Numbered from the stretch's first letter, positions 31,898-42,669 are shown. The stretch is 64,000 bases of DNA from Sphingobacterium chungjuense (GCF_011316935.1 NZ_WLYS01000006.1:122164-186163); one strand, 5' to 3'. The notes: generated from the letters alone by a model not told the origin. Program-made: numbers and translations.

Positions 31898-32827
31898 TCA
31901 ATTCCGGAATTTGACAGGCGAAAGACTGGTGTGTTTCTTGAAAAAATTTGAAAAATGAGCCACTTCATCAAAACCTAGGGCATAGGCTATTTCAGAAATA
32001 TTCCACTGTGTTTGCTTCAGCAGGATCTTGGCTTCTTCTGCAATCCGAGCATTGATGATTTCGGTTGTGCTTTTATTGGCTACTTCCTTAAGTACTTTAT
32101 TTAAGTGATTGGTGTGTATGCCTAAGGCATTGGCAAAATCAGTAGGTTTTTTCAGTTGTATATTTTGCACGTCACTTTCTATCGGAAACTGTCTTTCTAG
32201 CAGTTCGATAAATAAGGTAGAAATTCTACTGGCGGCATTGCTCGTTGGGTTCGTGTTTTGGATTGGTTTTAATTTTTGCCCTGTATGGATGAGCTCTAAC
32301 ACATAATTCCGCAACAAATCATATTTGTATGCATAATCTGATGATAGCTCTCTATCCATTTTCAAGAAAATGGATTCGATCTCAGCAAATTGCTGATCTT
32401 CGAGTTGGTAAATAAAATCACTACTTGGTTGGTAGATCGGAAGCTCTTCGATATTCAGCCCGGTCTTGGATTTAGACAAAAAATCTTTGGTGAATACACA
32501 GAACATGCCTGATTGATTGTGATCTTGTGGTGTATAGCGATAGGGTATTTTTGGCGAGGCAAATAGAATACCTTGCGTTTCTATCATAACAGTTTTGTCG
32601 GCATACTCGATATAGTTCTTGCCTTTTATCAGGCTAATCTTATAGTACAATCGGCGATTGTAGCTCATTTCGCATTTGGGCTTGCTATCATAATAAAATT
32701 TAGCAATGTCAAATACGTTGAAATGCCCAAAATCTGTATTGGTTTTATTGTCGAAAAAATAATCAAGATGACAGCTCGTATCACCGACGATCTCTTTGTA
32801 AAAATCTTTGATAGCTATACTATTCAT
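31898..32827 (-). CDS. AraC-family regulator with cupin domain
   Basis: The 309-residue protein has an N-terminal cupin-like domain (FASPKIPYRYTPQDHNQSGMF is shown in part) and a C-terminal AraC domain (FANALGIHTNHLNKVLKEV, then ISEIAYALGFDEVAHFSNFFKKHTSLSPVKF, given here in parts). It lies upstream of the SDR gene on the same strand; the pairing repeats the SDR/AraC association seen at 24 kb. A decayed AraC and SDR pair is found just beyond its start. The ligand is unknown. Confidence 0.83.
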   Translation of the reverse strand: MNSIAIKDFYKEIVGDTSCHLDYFFDNKTNTDFGHFNVFDIAKFYYDSKPKCEMSYNRRLYYKISLIKGKNYIEYADKTVMIETQGILFASPKIPYRYTPQDHNQSGMFCVFTKDFLSKSKTGLNIEELPIYQPSSDFIYQLEDQQFAEIESIFLKMDRELSSDYAYKYDLLRNYVLELIHTGQKLKPIQNTNPTSNAASRISTLFIELLERQFPIESDVQNIQLKKPTDFANALGIHTNHLNKVLKEVANKSTTEIINARIAEEAKILLKQTQWNISEIAYALGFDEVAHFSNFFKKHTSLSPVKFRN

Positions 32828-32879
32828 CGTTTGCGAAATTCAAATTAAACACATTTATAGCTTAATCACAAATTTGCGG

Positions 32880-33461
32880 TTAATTAAGATTTTCACGAAA
32901 ATTTCGAGGGGAAAGATCAGTTTTCTGCTTAAAAAATTTATTAAACGATTGCGGATGTTCAAAACCAAGCCTGTATGCAATTTCAGCGGTGGTAAGTGAA
33001 GTGGTCGCCAGTAGTTCCTTCGCTGGCTCTACCAATTTTAGTTGGATATGCTGTCGTGTTGTTTTTCCAGTCAGAGCCTTGAGCATGTCCGCGAGATATC
33101 TTTTCGAAACACCTAGCTTACCTGCGATATCCTGTGGTGAGGGAATTCCTTGGTAAAGATGTCTATCAACTTCAAAATGTGCCTGAAGAATTTCTTGAAA
33201 ACCATCAATCGTGTCCGTAAGCTCGGGTTTGCGGGTAATAAACTGACGATTATAAAACCGATTGCTGTACTGAAGCAAAAGTGCTATTTGTGAAACAAAT
33301 ACATCCTGACTAAAGGCATCTATAGGACGATTTAGCTCTTCTTCGATGGTCTCAAAAAGTTTGCTTATAGTGCGTTTTTCAATGTCAGATAGAAAAAGTG
33401 CCTCTGCAACGGCGTAGGAAAAGAAACCGTACCTCTTCCTGCACAGACGGGCGAACAACAA
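32880..33461 (-). pseudogene. AraC-family regulator lacking its N-terminal domain
   Basis: The frame codes for the second half of a Bacteroidota AraC protein: VAEALFLSDIEKRTISKLF, SNRFYNRQFITRKPELTDT, then the HTH parts PQDIAGKLGVSKRYLADML and AEIAYRLGFEHPQSFNKFF. The first 110 residues or so, the cupin domain, are missing. In their place the upstream bases overlap the end of an SDR fragment in another frame. The start codon that opens the frame is therefore accidental. A deletion that joined an SDR gene to the middle of an AraC gene explains both. The protein could still be made and bind DNA, but it is not an intact regulator. Confidence 0.75.
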
Positions 33462-33897
33462 TATCCCCTACCTCTACATTTTCTGGCTGACTAATGGCAT
33501 AGGCCACTGATTCGGCAATTGCGCTCGGCGGTATGGCAATTTCTGCTGCCTGCTGCTGGATCGCATGACGCATGGCCTCATTCCGTATCGAATCGGCAAA
33601 AGGTGTCTTTACAAATCCTGGTAATATCCCAGTTACTCTCCATCGGCCACCAGATTCTTTGCGCATGGTTTCACTAATCGTGCGAACCGCATTTTTGGTA
33701 CCTGCATAAACACCCATCGTGGGTGTGATCTGCATGCCCTCTGTGGATATGATGTTTACAAAATGACCAAAGCCTTGTTTTTGAAACAAAGGTATTGCTG
33801 CGGCAATACTGTAAAGCGTACCTTTCAGGTTGACATCAATCATTTCTTCCCACCCTTCGACCTTTGTGCTGCAAACCACGGATAAAAAAGGACGCAA
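33440..33897 (-). pseudogene. SDR-family oxidoreductase lacking its N-terminal third
   Basis: The readable part begins EEMIDVNLKGTLYSIAAAIP and has YAGTKNAVRTISETMRKE with the catalytic Tyr and Lys, then ends in GDIVVRPSVQE, the normal end of this SDR group. The cofactor-binding TGxxxGIG region and about 85 residues are absent. After the natural end the frame runs on for about 15 residues into the AraC remnant. It cannot bind cofactor and is a relic. Both ends of the fragment mark deletion points. Confidence 0.8.
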
Positions 33898-33981
33898 TCG
33901 AGACTATCACATCGTGATAGATACAATTCCGAATCCCGTTATACACTTTCGCATCGCGAAAACGCTAGAAAAACCTGATAG

Positions 33982-34707
33982 TACATTGCACCGCAGCAAG
34001 CCGTAACAGATCGCGACGGTGCTGCAAAAACCGTGATTGACGGGCACGAGATCGAGGCTAAGGAGCAAAAGTGGTCTTACGGTCTCTATAGTGTCTTGCA
34101 GTTTGCATTTCCGAAAGAACTTCGGATCAAACGGATAGGACCGAATGGGCAGTCGCTTCGAGCAAAAATTTTTGGTTCAGAACCAACGCTGATCGTAATG
34201 GATTGCAGCAGTTTGCCGGGTGAAATGTATGATTTAATTCCCCCTATTCCGCCCAGCGAAGTCAAAAGTGTGGAACTCATCCCTTTCGCCAAAAACTTTA
34301 GTCAGTTGTATCGCGATACCTATCCAATGGCACATCCACTGGAAATACCGACGATGGGTCACGTCATCGCGATCTACACACATGCTGGTAAAGGTATATT
34401 CGCGGCCAATAGAACGGTAGGAATCACAAAAGGTGTTGCATCTGTCTATTCTGATATGTTACCATTTCCGGAAGTTAAGCATATGCTTGTATCTGAAAAT
34501 AACGAGACCGACAAAAGACAGCTGATCTACTGGACACCGCCCTTACGCAGATCGGTGGCGCAGGAGATACAGTCTAGCTATTATCATTCGGATCAGACTG
34601 GCTCATTCCTGTACGTTATAGAGGGGATTAGCAGCGACGGACGAGCGGGCTATCTAGAAATACCTTACCGCGTTTTCGCAGAGAAATCGACAGAAGAAAA
34701 TAGGTGA
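33982..34707 (+). pseudogene. C-terminal fragment of a TonB-plug/MG2-type outer-membrane protein
   Basis: From a stop codon at 33979 onward the frame reads as the end of a large Bacteroidota protein: GHEIEAKEQKWSYG, SEPTLIVMDC, YDLIPPIPPSEVKSVELIPF, GHVIAIYTHAGKGIF and a last beta domain. Such blocks occur at the C-terminus of proteins of 800 or more residues with carboxypeptidase-regulatory, plug or MG2-type domains, of unknown role in the cell envelope. No signal peptide or N-terminal part is present. A GTG at 34033 could start a 224-residue product, but this would be only a fragment. Together with the two preceding fragments it shows a deletion-prone spot. Confidence 0.65.
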
Positions 34708-34849
34708 TCGCAAGTGTGTTTATGTTGAAATATAATAAATACGCCAAATTTATACTGTTTCAATAGGATAGTAAGCAGTTTATATGGTTGAAATTCGGTA
34801 CTTTTGAACTTATCCAATTAAGGGAAAATTATATTTCACCAGTTGATAT

Positions 34850-36040
34850 ATGATACATACTAAAAAGATTTTGGCGACTATATTACTTTTCTCGAGCTAT
34901 TATTTGGGAAATTGTCAAGAAGTATTTAATTATCAACTTCAATTAGCCAAAAATTTGGAGGTGGATAGCATTGTAGTAGTCATTAATAATTTTCATAACG
35001 AAGATGCCATGTTATGGAAGACTCCTTTCGAATATGGAAAGGTAAAATTAAAGAAAAATGCAGGGAATTTATATGTCGGAAAGGGCTCTTTGGAATATAG
35101 ATTAGCATCTGGACAATTGCTTATATACAAAGATAGCCAGATCGCTGGACTACAATTAGTAATAAATAAGGGTGTGAATAACGTTTCCTTAGAAGATATC
35201 AATTTTAAAAATAGTCGTTTAACGAGATTGAATTATACAAAATTTGACGGAGACGCAGTTGAACAAAATTTTGTCTTGAATTCGCTTATCGAATTAGAAG
35301 GCGACTTTTACGACAAATTTGGTGTAGCCAGTAGCGATGATCCCACCATCAGGTTTTTACCATCATCCGCACAAAACACCTTGAAAATTGAGAAAATAAA
35401 CCTACTAAAACTCCATTCCGATTCTGAATTCAGTTTATTAAAACTGTTCGAAATATTTACCTTTAATAGTAGTGATAGCGAGTTTGTGCTGTATTCAGAT
35501 GCTTACAATAGTCTGACCCCAAAAGTGCAAAACACTTCTTTGGGAAAGGAATTTGCTACACGATTAGCAGAAAAATTAAATACATTTAACCAACTCCGTG
35601 TTGGATCTCGAGTTCCCGAAATTCGAGCATACACCGAAGGAGATAGTCTTTTCACGAATGCAGATTTCAAAAAACCATATATCCTAGCATTTGGAGCTAC
35701 GTGGTGCATTCCCTGCAAGGAAAATTTGCCGCGACTTATGCGTTTAAAAAAGGAATTAGATGTTGAGGTAATATATGTAAATCTTGATGATGACAAAGTA
35801 AAATGGAAAGAACTTATTCAAGAAAACTCCTTAGACTGGATCAATGTTACCGATGATAAAAAGATAAATAAGTCGAAGATTGCGGCGGATTTCAATGTGT
35901 ATTACTTACCAAAGTATTTCGTAGTGGATGATGCGGGAAAAATAATCTATTCTTTGGATGTGTTAGAAAAAAGTGATGATGATACCCAATCACTCGAATC
36001 GTCGATAGCTGATGCTTTAGAAAATAATATTCGGTGGTAA
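34850..36040 (+). CDS. TlpA-type exported thiol-disulfide oxidoreductase
   Basis: The 396-residue protein has a signal peptide (ILATILLFSSYYLGNCQ), an N-terminal region of about 250 residues that is Lys- and Asn-rich and not a typical DUF4369 domain, and a C-terminal thioredoxin domain. The active site is in FGATWCIPCKENLP (CxxC) and the cis-proline in VYYLPKYFVVDD. It is expected in the periplasm, reducing disulfides or acting as an extracytoplasmic redox partner. It is transcribed alone and is A+T-rich like the rest of the accessory region. Confidence 0.82.
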   Translation: MIHTKKILATILLFSSYYLGNCQEVFNYQLQLAKNLEVDSIVVVINNFHNEDAMLWKTPFEYGKVKLKKNAGNLYVGKGSLEYRLASGQLLIYKDSQIAGLQLVINKGVNNVSLEDINFKNSRLTRLNYTKFDGDAVEQNFVLNSLIELEGDFYDKFGVASSDDPTIRFLPSSAQNTLKIEKINLLKLHSDSEFSLLKLFEIFTFNSSDSEFVLYSDAYNSLTPKVQNTSLGKEFATRLAEKLNTFNQLRVGSRVPEIRAYTEGDSLFTNADFKKPYILAFGATWCIPCKENLPRLMRLKKELDVEVIYVNLDDDKVKWKELIQENSLDWINVTDDKKINKSKIAADFNVYYLPKYFVVDDAGKIIYSLDVLEKSDDDTQSLESSIADALENNIRW

Positions 36041-36291
36041 ATTATGCTTTTTATCATACACATTACAATCCGGATTAATCTACCTTGATCGATCTAGGTT
36101 TTGGAAGGAGGATGCTGGGAATTATGTCGATTTAAGAATTTGTTACCGATCCAGTAAATATGAAGGAAATCCTAGCAGCTATTAGAAAGATACCTTTAAG
36201 AATAGCTAAGATAGGATGTGCTGTCAGCCCAGCGTGGCTCATATCAGCCGACGATAAACCACACAGGATTAATATACTAACTAAAATAAGT

Positions 36292-36323
36292 AAAAAAGCA
36301 GTCTCGCTAAAATTTGAGACTGC
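36292..36323 (-). terminator. Terminator after the split FISUMP gene
   Basis: On the minus strand GCAGTCTC pairs with GAGACTGC and runs into six Ts. It lies about 75 bases after the stop codon at 36399. Confidence 0.7.
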
Positions 36324-36398
36324 CTATTCCATTAGGGGAGGTCATGGCCATGAAGAATAGATAACAACCTTCAGCAACCATCAATGTATTTAAAGATT

Positions 36399-38093
36399 TT
36401 AGATACCCACGCACCTGATATTGCCACCTAAATACTTTGATGACCGATTCGCTTCATTAGTAAATACGATCAAGTTTTTATTAGTAGTATTGTCTATTGT
36501 TAAATACGAATACGGCGTATCTCCCCTACTCTCTGAAGAGGAAGTATGATATCTAGGTGTTACAGGATCCGTCCGAGTTGACCTATTGTAACTGACGGCG
36601 CCCGGGGTGTAAGTCACTGACAAAAAACCTATAGCCGGAAAATTAAGCACCACACCCGATCTTCGTAAACTTGTTAACTGTACGTAATTGTTATAGCTGG
36701 TACTGGTAGCAAAAGTTCCAAAAGGAGTTTGTCTAACGCCATCTATCAACGAATTGAATTCAGTTTGAGTTGGTACACGATACCCCGTAGGGCATGGATC
36801 AGCTGCCGTTTTCACAGGCAATGCTTCTGTGCCACTATTCCAAGCTTTCGCCGCGGGCTCTGCAGTCCAGGTGATATAGGAAGAATTATTAAGCGTAGTT
36901 GTAGTGGCCGTACCGACTATGGTACTACTGCCATATTGATAATAGTTTCCAAAGGACGATTGAGTAACCACCGCTGGATTGGTACTTGTGGCTCCAAGAT
37001 TCTGCTTTGCCCATACTACGCCATTAATTCTAACTGCCGGCTGGCCATTATAAGTTCCGAGGTCGGCATCATTGGTAGTTATCGTGAGCCTCAAGGTATA
37101 TCGCACACCGGGCTGGATCACTAAATTAGGAAAAGGAATCATGGTTGTGCTTTGTGTAAGATCGCCAATTTTCATACTGGTGATAGTGTATGATCCTACT
37201 GTACCTCCAGATGTATTCGCTATGATGGTCGGCACACTGGTTACCGTTTAGGCATTGGGTGTCGTAAAGGTAACTGGCGACCCCGCTGCAGAAACCGTCC
37301 CTGTAAAATTGCCTGTAGATAATGTTGCAATCGTAGTGGCAGCATGCGGCTTAAAGTTGGAGGTAACCGAGGTGATATTGTACCCTGTGGCAATGGAATT
37401 GATCACCGTGGTGATTTGGCTAAATCTATGTTTTAAAACGATGTTCAGATTATTTGTGGCGTTTCCATTCACCGTAAGCTCCTGCTGGAAATACATATAA
37501 TCCTGATTGCCGTTTACGACAATGGTGGAGTTCGTGAGCGTTCGCCCTATTGCAGGAGAGATGGCTGGTAATGTGGTAGATGTTGAATTTACCGAATATA
37601 CGACGAATGTATAACGCGTTCCGCCATCTAACTGTAAATCACCAATTGCAGGCTCAGATCCACGCGTATAGTCTCTTTCTGTCACATATAGCTGTGTGGT
37701 TGTATTGTATACTACTACGCGATAGCGAATTCCAACACCTAAGTTGCTCGTATCTAAAGCGGTTCGGCTAGCGTCTTTCAATGATGCTTTTGTTGCCGGA
37801 GATAAATTAGGTGAGTCGTCAGCGGAGAGCTCAGCAACCATCAGCAAATCATCGCCGAATTCGACCGCATTTCGCTGTACGGATGCATACGATACATCGC
37901 CTGCATGATGTGGTGTAGCACTGCGTGCACCAAGTTGATCTTCGCTTTCAAAAACGACTTCGCTGATTTTAAATGTAACAGTACCTGGCGATTTGTCTTC
38001 TAGAGGATCATTTGATCTGTTGCATGAAGTTAAAATTATCACCGCCGTAATAAAAAAAAGAATTGCTTTGAGTATAAAATTGTAGGTTTTCAT
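36399..38093 (-). pseudogene. Fimbrillin-like FISUMP lipoprotein gene split by an in-frame stop
   Basis: Two frames (37248-38093 and 36399-37235) are in the same reading frame and are separated only by a TAA at 37250-37248; reading through gives one protein of 564 residues. The first half has a lipoprotein signal ending in ILTSC and fimbrillin-like strands (LQLDGGTRYTFVVYSVNST, IVLKHRFSQITTVINSI). The second half is the FISUMP part: VWAKQNLGATS, NYYQYGSST, DPCPTGYRVPTQTEFNSL and NIRCVGI. Length and layout match the intact paralogue at 26563-28245. The stop falls at the junction between halves, where a Gln, Lys or Glu codon would need one change. It may be a true mutation, a sequencing error, or a gene still read at low level. 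Confidence 0.8.
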
Positions 38094-38886
38094 GTGGGTA
38101 TAGTCTAAAAGATTTTAAAAACTTTGGTTTATCCATAAGTACTAGCTGTATCAATGAGCGTTATCGATTTGGATACATTAGCGCCATTAAGTATAGCGAA
38201 TGCTCTCTTTTTATTAAGTAAATATATCGGAACGACTAAGGTTTCTCCTGAAAGCTATTTGAAAAGCCTATTGATCTTCCATCAGCTTGTTTAAGAGAAC
38301 TCTACTTTTAAACAAGCCAACAACTTATACCATCATCTCCTTTTTCTCATTCCTGCCTCACTGGATCGGGGCTGTTCAGCAGGGATTACATTAGCCGATG
38401 CTGGACTCACGATTAGATAGATTGGAAATTAGTAATTGGTGGGATGTAGCTTTTTGCTTATTGCTAAATATTTTCTTCATACAGACAGTCGTTTACTAAA
38501 AATTAATTTTTCACACCATTATTTAATTACACTACCAAAAGTATGACCACGATCCTAAAAAAATAAACGCGATATCTATAATTGTAGTTGATGAGCCACA
38601 ACTCACATCTTCGGAAATTAACATTAAGTGCATTTGATTATATAGTGACTATGGGGGTAGTCAATGGGAGGAACGAAAATGTATTTTTCTGAAGTCAATA
38701 GGGTTTATAGCGTTTAGAAAGTTGATAGCGGATTGTCTGTGTTTAAGAACTAAAGTGAGATCACCGCACCATCATGCCTCCCGTTCACAATGAACTGTCT
38801 TTGATCCCAAATTTATTTTAGAATTTCACCAAATTATATGCTGTTTATCACAGTTTTTCGGCTTAATCAATGAAAAACGGATTGAA
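38094..38886. other. Long intergenic stretch without a supported gene
   Basis: About 800 bases with stop codons in all frames. It must contain the promoter of the split FISUMP gene. I looked for the short AGS-type peptide gene that precedes the other FISUMP gene and did not find it. Confidence 0.4.
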
Positions 38887-38927
38887 CCCCAGCAAGCTGT
38901 TGGCTAAGCGGCCAGTAGCTTGCTGGG
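38887..38927 (-). terminator. Hairpin ending the SusCD/phosphoesterase operon
   Basis: CCCAGCAAGCT and AGCTTGCTGGG pair around a loop of about 17 bases, starting 7 bases after the phosphoesterase stop codon. The T content downstream is modest. Confidence 0.6.
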
Positions 38928-38933
38928 ATCCAA

Positions 38934-40916
38934 TTACCGCATCGAGTAGGTAAGAGCTTTTGGCCGTTCCATAGATTCGCTGTAGGTATTACCGAAGCGA
39001 TCGGTGACCTTGATTTGCAAGGTACTGTTAACGGCTGAAGCCTTCACTTTGAACATATGGGAAGTATTTGCGGCATCAAAAGTAGGTGTTGCATTGACAT
39101 TGAGGCGCTGCATACCATAAGAAATAATCTGCAGCGGATCGTACGAGGAAACGCGTTGTACGTCTAGTGATCTGCCATTCTCGGTAACGGACACTGCCCA
39201 CTTGGGATCATAGCCCCACACATTGATCAATACTTCATTGTTTTTATTTGCTTTGGCAAAATCGGCAGCATATTGGGGCACCATCGCACGGAATGTGGCA
39301 TTGGCAGCAGGTGCATGTTTGGCTGCCGTGATCTCCACCTCATTCAGATCGTACGCACGGAATTGGTATTCGGGCGCATAGCCGATGGACTTGTACTTCC
39401 AAGCGATATCGCTGCCAATCATCTCCCAAAGACCATAACCACCCGGGCTGCCATCTGGTGCAATATGGTTATCGGAATAGCCCGGACGTCCCGTCCACCA
39501 CCAAGTTCCGGACAACGCGGCAATGTTATGTTCCATAAATCTATCATTGCGCGGTACGCGGTAATTAATATGCGTATGCCCGGTCATCACATGCACTTCC
39601 GCAAAACGATCCAGTAAAGATATCAACTGCTGCGCGTTGCTGGTACGAAAGTTAGGCGTGTTGCCTTGCTCTGTGGGCGCATGGTGTAATTGGATGTGTG
39701 TAGAGAGCACGATGGGTGTGGTCGAAGGTATAGATGCCAAATCCTTGGCCAGCCATTCCAACTGGTTTTCGGTGATCTTGGCATTATAATCTCTACTGCC
39801 TACCGTACCGTATGAGCCACCCGTATTCATATACTCCACATTGTCGAGTACGACATAGTGCACCTGCCCAAGATTGAAGGAGTAATAAGTAGGGCCAAGG
39901 ATTCTCCGATATGCATTTTCGGCCATCCAATCGTTGGCGAAATAGGGATCATTATCGTGGTTGCCGATCGTGTTGAAAACTGGAGCTTGTAGGTTGTTCA
40001 TCTGCTGAACATACTCGGGCAGCATAAAGCTATTGCTGTACCAGTAGGTTTCCCAAGTCTGATCGCCCAACGTCAGCGCATAAACCTGCTTTCCTTCCGA
40101 TTTAAGCCGTGCGATTTGCTGATTAACATCGGCCATGAATCCTTTCTGAAACTGACTCAGGTCGCTATTTCTGTTTGCTAGGTGCATATCGGCTAACGCG
40201 AAGATCACGTGATTTTCGTTGTTCACTTCTTTTAGCTCAAAGTCACGCGTATCAATCACCTCAGGGTTGGACGCCACAAATTGATAGAATTTTGGGGTGT
40301 TGTTTACTGTTTCAACAACCTCGTGGTTAGCTGGAATGGAAATAAATACATAGCCTGTACGCTTTGTCGAGCTCAGGTAATAGACGCCTTGCGCATCTGT
40401 TGTAGTCACGTCATAACCATCGGAAACCACCACCTCAGCAAGCCCTTGTCCTGCAACATGCACCACACCCTTTACATTCTTGCCTTCTTGGTTTGGGATA
40501 TCTGCACGAAGCACATAGTTGAACTGCGTGTTGCCTATGGGATAAGATTTGCTGCCACGCAGAATGCTCAAGCGATAGTTGACCGGCTCTAAATCGGTTG
40601 GGAATGTGACTTTGCCGTCGACAATGGCCACCCCCAGCATTTGCTGCCCTTGTTGTCCCGATTCCAACTGCAAAATATCTCCTTGCTGGTAGCCAGTACC
40701 TGATAATGGCATGGCTTTGCCGCGCTCGATATCCCATACGGGAGCAATAGTTGCCTTAAAGTCATTGTTGTCGGTATTTTCTTTTGTCGGTATCTCTTCA
40801 TCAATAGGATCTAGCGTACTTTTGTTGCAAGAGTTGGCCAATAGCGTCATGAGGACGCATAGGCTTAGGAATCCCTTACATAAGCGGTAGATCGAAGAAA
40901 GGTATGTTTTTTTCAT
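38934..40916 (-). CDS. Calcineurin-like phosphoesterase lipoprotein
   Basis: The 660-residue protein has a lipoprotein signal ending in LANSC, an N-terminal Ig-like domain, a central metallophosphoesterase domain and a C-terminal beta domain. This is the usual arrangement of Bacteroidota calcineurin-like proteins. The metal ligands are visible in order: FALADMHL, TLGDQTWE, TIGNHDNDP, STHIQLHH and MTGHTHINYR. It should hydrolyse phosphomonoesters or diesters at the cell surface or in the periplasm. It is the last gene of the operon that starts with SusC, and therefore probably supplies phosphate or the dephosphorylated ligand to the import machinery. Confidence 0.88.
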   Translation of the reverse strand: MKKTYLSSIYRLCKGFLSLCVLMTLLANSCNKSTLDPIDEEIPTKENTDNNDFKATIAPVWDIERGKAMPLSGTGYQQGDILQLESGQQGQQMLGVAIVDGKVTFPTDLEPVNYRLSILRGSKSYPIGNTQFNYVLRADIPNQEGKNVKGVVHVAGQGLAEVVVSDGYDVTTTDAQGVYYLSSTKRTGYVFISIPANHEVVETVNNTPKFYQFVASNPEVIDTRDFELKEVNNENHVIFALADMHLANRNSDLSQFQKGFMADVNQQIARLKSEGKQVYALTLGDQTWETYWYSNSFMLPEYVQQMNNLQAPVFNTIGNHDNDPYFANDWMAENAYRRILGPTYYSFNLGQVHYVVLDNVEYMNTGGSYGTVGSRDYNAKITENQLEWLAKDLASIPSTTPIVLSTHIQLHHAPTEQGNTPNFRTSNAQQLISLLDRFAEVHVMTGHTHINYRVPRNDRFMEHNIAALSGTWWWTGRPGYSDNHIAPDGSPGGYGLWEMIGSDIAWKYKSIGYAPEYQFRAYDLNEVEITAAKHAPAANATFRAMVPQYAADFAKANKNNEVLINVWGYDPKWAVSVTENGRSLDVQRVSSYDPLQIISYGMQRLNVNATPTFDAANTSHMFKVKASAVNSTLQIKVTDRFGNTYSESMERPKALTYSMR

Positions 40917-41090
40917 GTGTTTTATTATTGTATCACGCAGTGTCTAATGCAGAATGTATGCTTATAAAAAACGTCAGCGCAGAGGTCAGTAACCATAATG
41001 CGATCTCTATTTCTATAGATTGCACCGTGGGGATACTGCCGCCTTGCGCTGACATCGTTAATGGATCAATTATATCGTTATCGTCAAGAT

Positions 41091-42638
41091 TTAATCCACT
41101 TGCTGCGTCACACCCGTACCGGTAGATAGTATACTGGCTGGTGCTTGTTTACTTAGTTGCTCGGCGTAATAGCTTCTCGCCACTTCCCACTTGCGCGTGG
41201 TCGCGTTGAATACACCGCCCAATTTGATAAAGAAACCTACATTCGCCGGTACAAAATGTGGAATACGGTATTGATTGCTTCCCATGGAGAAAAAAGGTTG
41301 TGGCGCTAGTGACTCGGGATGAAAACGCTGGTAATGATCATTGTTCGGGATGCGATATCCCAAATTGGCGACCGAATCAATGATGGTGGCCGTACCTGTA
41401 CCGCCAAACATCACCACATCTAGTGGTACCGAAGCCTCGTTGATATTGGTACCAACGAAGAGCGCCATACCACTCGCATTTCCGCTATTTGCCAGAATAT
41501 TGGCATTGGCATCGCCCAATCCATCACCACCAGTCGTGGCGTATGGAATGGCGCGTACCCAGTTGAGCTCACCCAACGTGGTGGAGTTTGCACCGCTAAT
41601 GCGTTTCTGGTGACCACCAACATAAAAGAATTCTCCCTTCTTGACTGATCCTTCCGTCAGATTGAATTTGAGTGTACGTGCACCACCGGTAGACCACCCT
41701 GCACCCGGTGCAGCACCTGCATTGGGTTGATTTGCTCCGGCGTTGTTGGTCGTGACCACGGAAAACGGAATTTCTGCAAAGTTGATATCAGCGTTAGCCA
41801 TCAACTGGATGTACTCATAGTTGGTGTCCGTACCTTCTGGATCAGGACAGTACCCGGTGAATACTAATGGCATATCTCCGAGATCGCCGGGAATTATTGG
41901 GTCAGATGTATCTTCGATATGTGCTTCCGCAAATGGCCATACGGCCATTAGGCCATCTGTATCGCCCAACAATATACCTTTTACGTTCATATTGCGCGGT
42001 ACAGGAAGCGCCGCATAGTTTGCTGTTGGCAATGTTCGGATCACAAGCGTATCTGCTCCGTTGAGCATTTTCTTTGCTCCCACAAAGCTGTCACCTTCTA
42101 CTGGAGTAGGCACTAACTCTCCCCCACCGATCTGCACTAGGGTGCCTTCGTATTCATGTGGGCGTTGGTTTATAGCCGATGCAGATACTTGTCTGGTACG
42201 TACGCTACCCACATTGCCTACCATTTCGAGATCGCTGGTATGTAGTCCGTCTATGTATAGGAATGTTTCGCGACGCAATGTTTTCCCGCCGATATTAATG
42301 CGGATAGAATCGCCCATCCGGTATGCTGCGGCAAGGTCGCCAACTTTTAGTGCGATACCATGCAATCTGTTGCCGCGTTGGAGCTCTTGCACAATCATCA
42401 TACCTTCGGGCACGTTGCCCGATTGTGCGTCTGATATCACCACACCCGTGGTCCATTCGGCTTCACTCACCGATTCAGGCGTGATCTCCACGTCATTGCC
42501 TTTGTGCACGGCGCGGAGGTCTTGGATGGAGATATACGGACTTAATGTCCCCAATATATGATCCCTGTTTTCGCAGGAGGTCAAAAGTGTGATCAAGCCC
42601 AAGGTGATAAATAGAACGCTATAGCTTAACTTTTTCAT
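41091..42638 (-). CDS. DUF5689 surface lipoprotein
   Basis: From the ATG at 42638 the product has 515 residues and a lipoprotein signal ending in TLLTSC. The N-terminal 220 residues are DUF5689, an OB-like ligand-binding domain (SIQDLRAVHKGND, GVVISDAQSGNVP, VGDLAAAYRMGDSIRIN). The C-terminal half resembles a lamin-tail-like beta domain (VFTGYCPDPEGTDTNYEYIQLMAN is given in part). DUF5689 proteins frequently accompany nucleases or phosphoesterases in SusCD loci. The gene lies 31 bases after the SusD gene and before the phosphoesterase in the same operon, so it is probably the accessory surface-binding protein of this system. Confidence 0.82.
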   Translation of the reverse strand: MKKLSYSVLFITLGLITLLTSCENRDHILGTLSPYISIQDLRAVHKGNDVEITPESVSEAEWTTGVVISDAQSGNVPEGMMIVQELQRGNRLHGIALKVGDLAAAYRMGDSIRINIGGKTLRRETFLYIDGLHTSDLEMVGNVGSVRTRQVSASAINQRPHEYEGTLVQIGGGELVPTPVEGDSFVGAKKMLNGADTLVIRTLPTANYAALPVPRNMNVKGILLGDTDGLMAVWPFAEAHIEDTSDPIIPGDLGDMPLVFTGYCPDPEGTDTNYEYIQLMANADINFAEIPFSVVTTNNAGANQPNAGAAPGAGWSTGGARTLKFNLTEGSVKKGEFFYVGGHQKRISGANSTTLGELNWVRAIPYATTGGDGLGDANANILANSGNASGMALFVGTNINEASVPLDVVMFGGTGTATIIDSVANLGYRIPNNDHYQRFHPESLAPQPFFSMGSNQYRIPHFVPANVGFFIKLGGVFNATTRKWEVARSYYAEQLSKQAPASILSTGTGVTQQVD

Positions 42639-42669
42639 TTTCGTAGTTGGATTATTAGTGCGCATTCGA

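Noticed and set aside
36160..36360. A 66-residue plus-strand frame after the TlpA-type gene
   Set aside because: It runs through the minus-strand terminator of the split FISUMP gene and has no recognisable features.
40973..41053. A spaced 9-bp inverted repeat between the DUF5689 and phosphoesterase genes
   Set aside because: The arms are short and over 60 bases apart; a role as attenuator cannot be supported.
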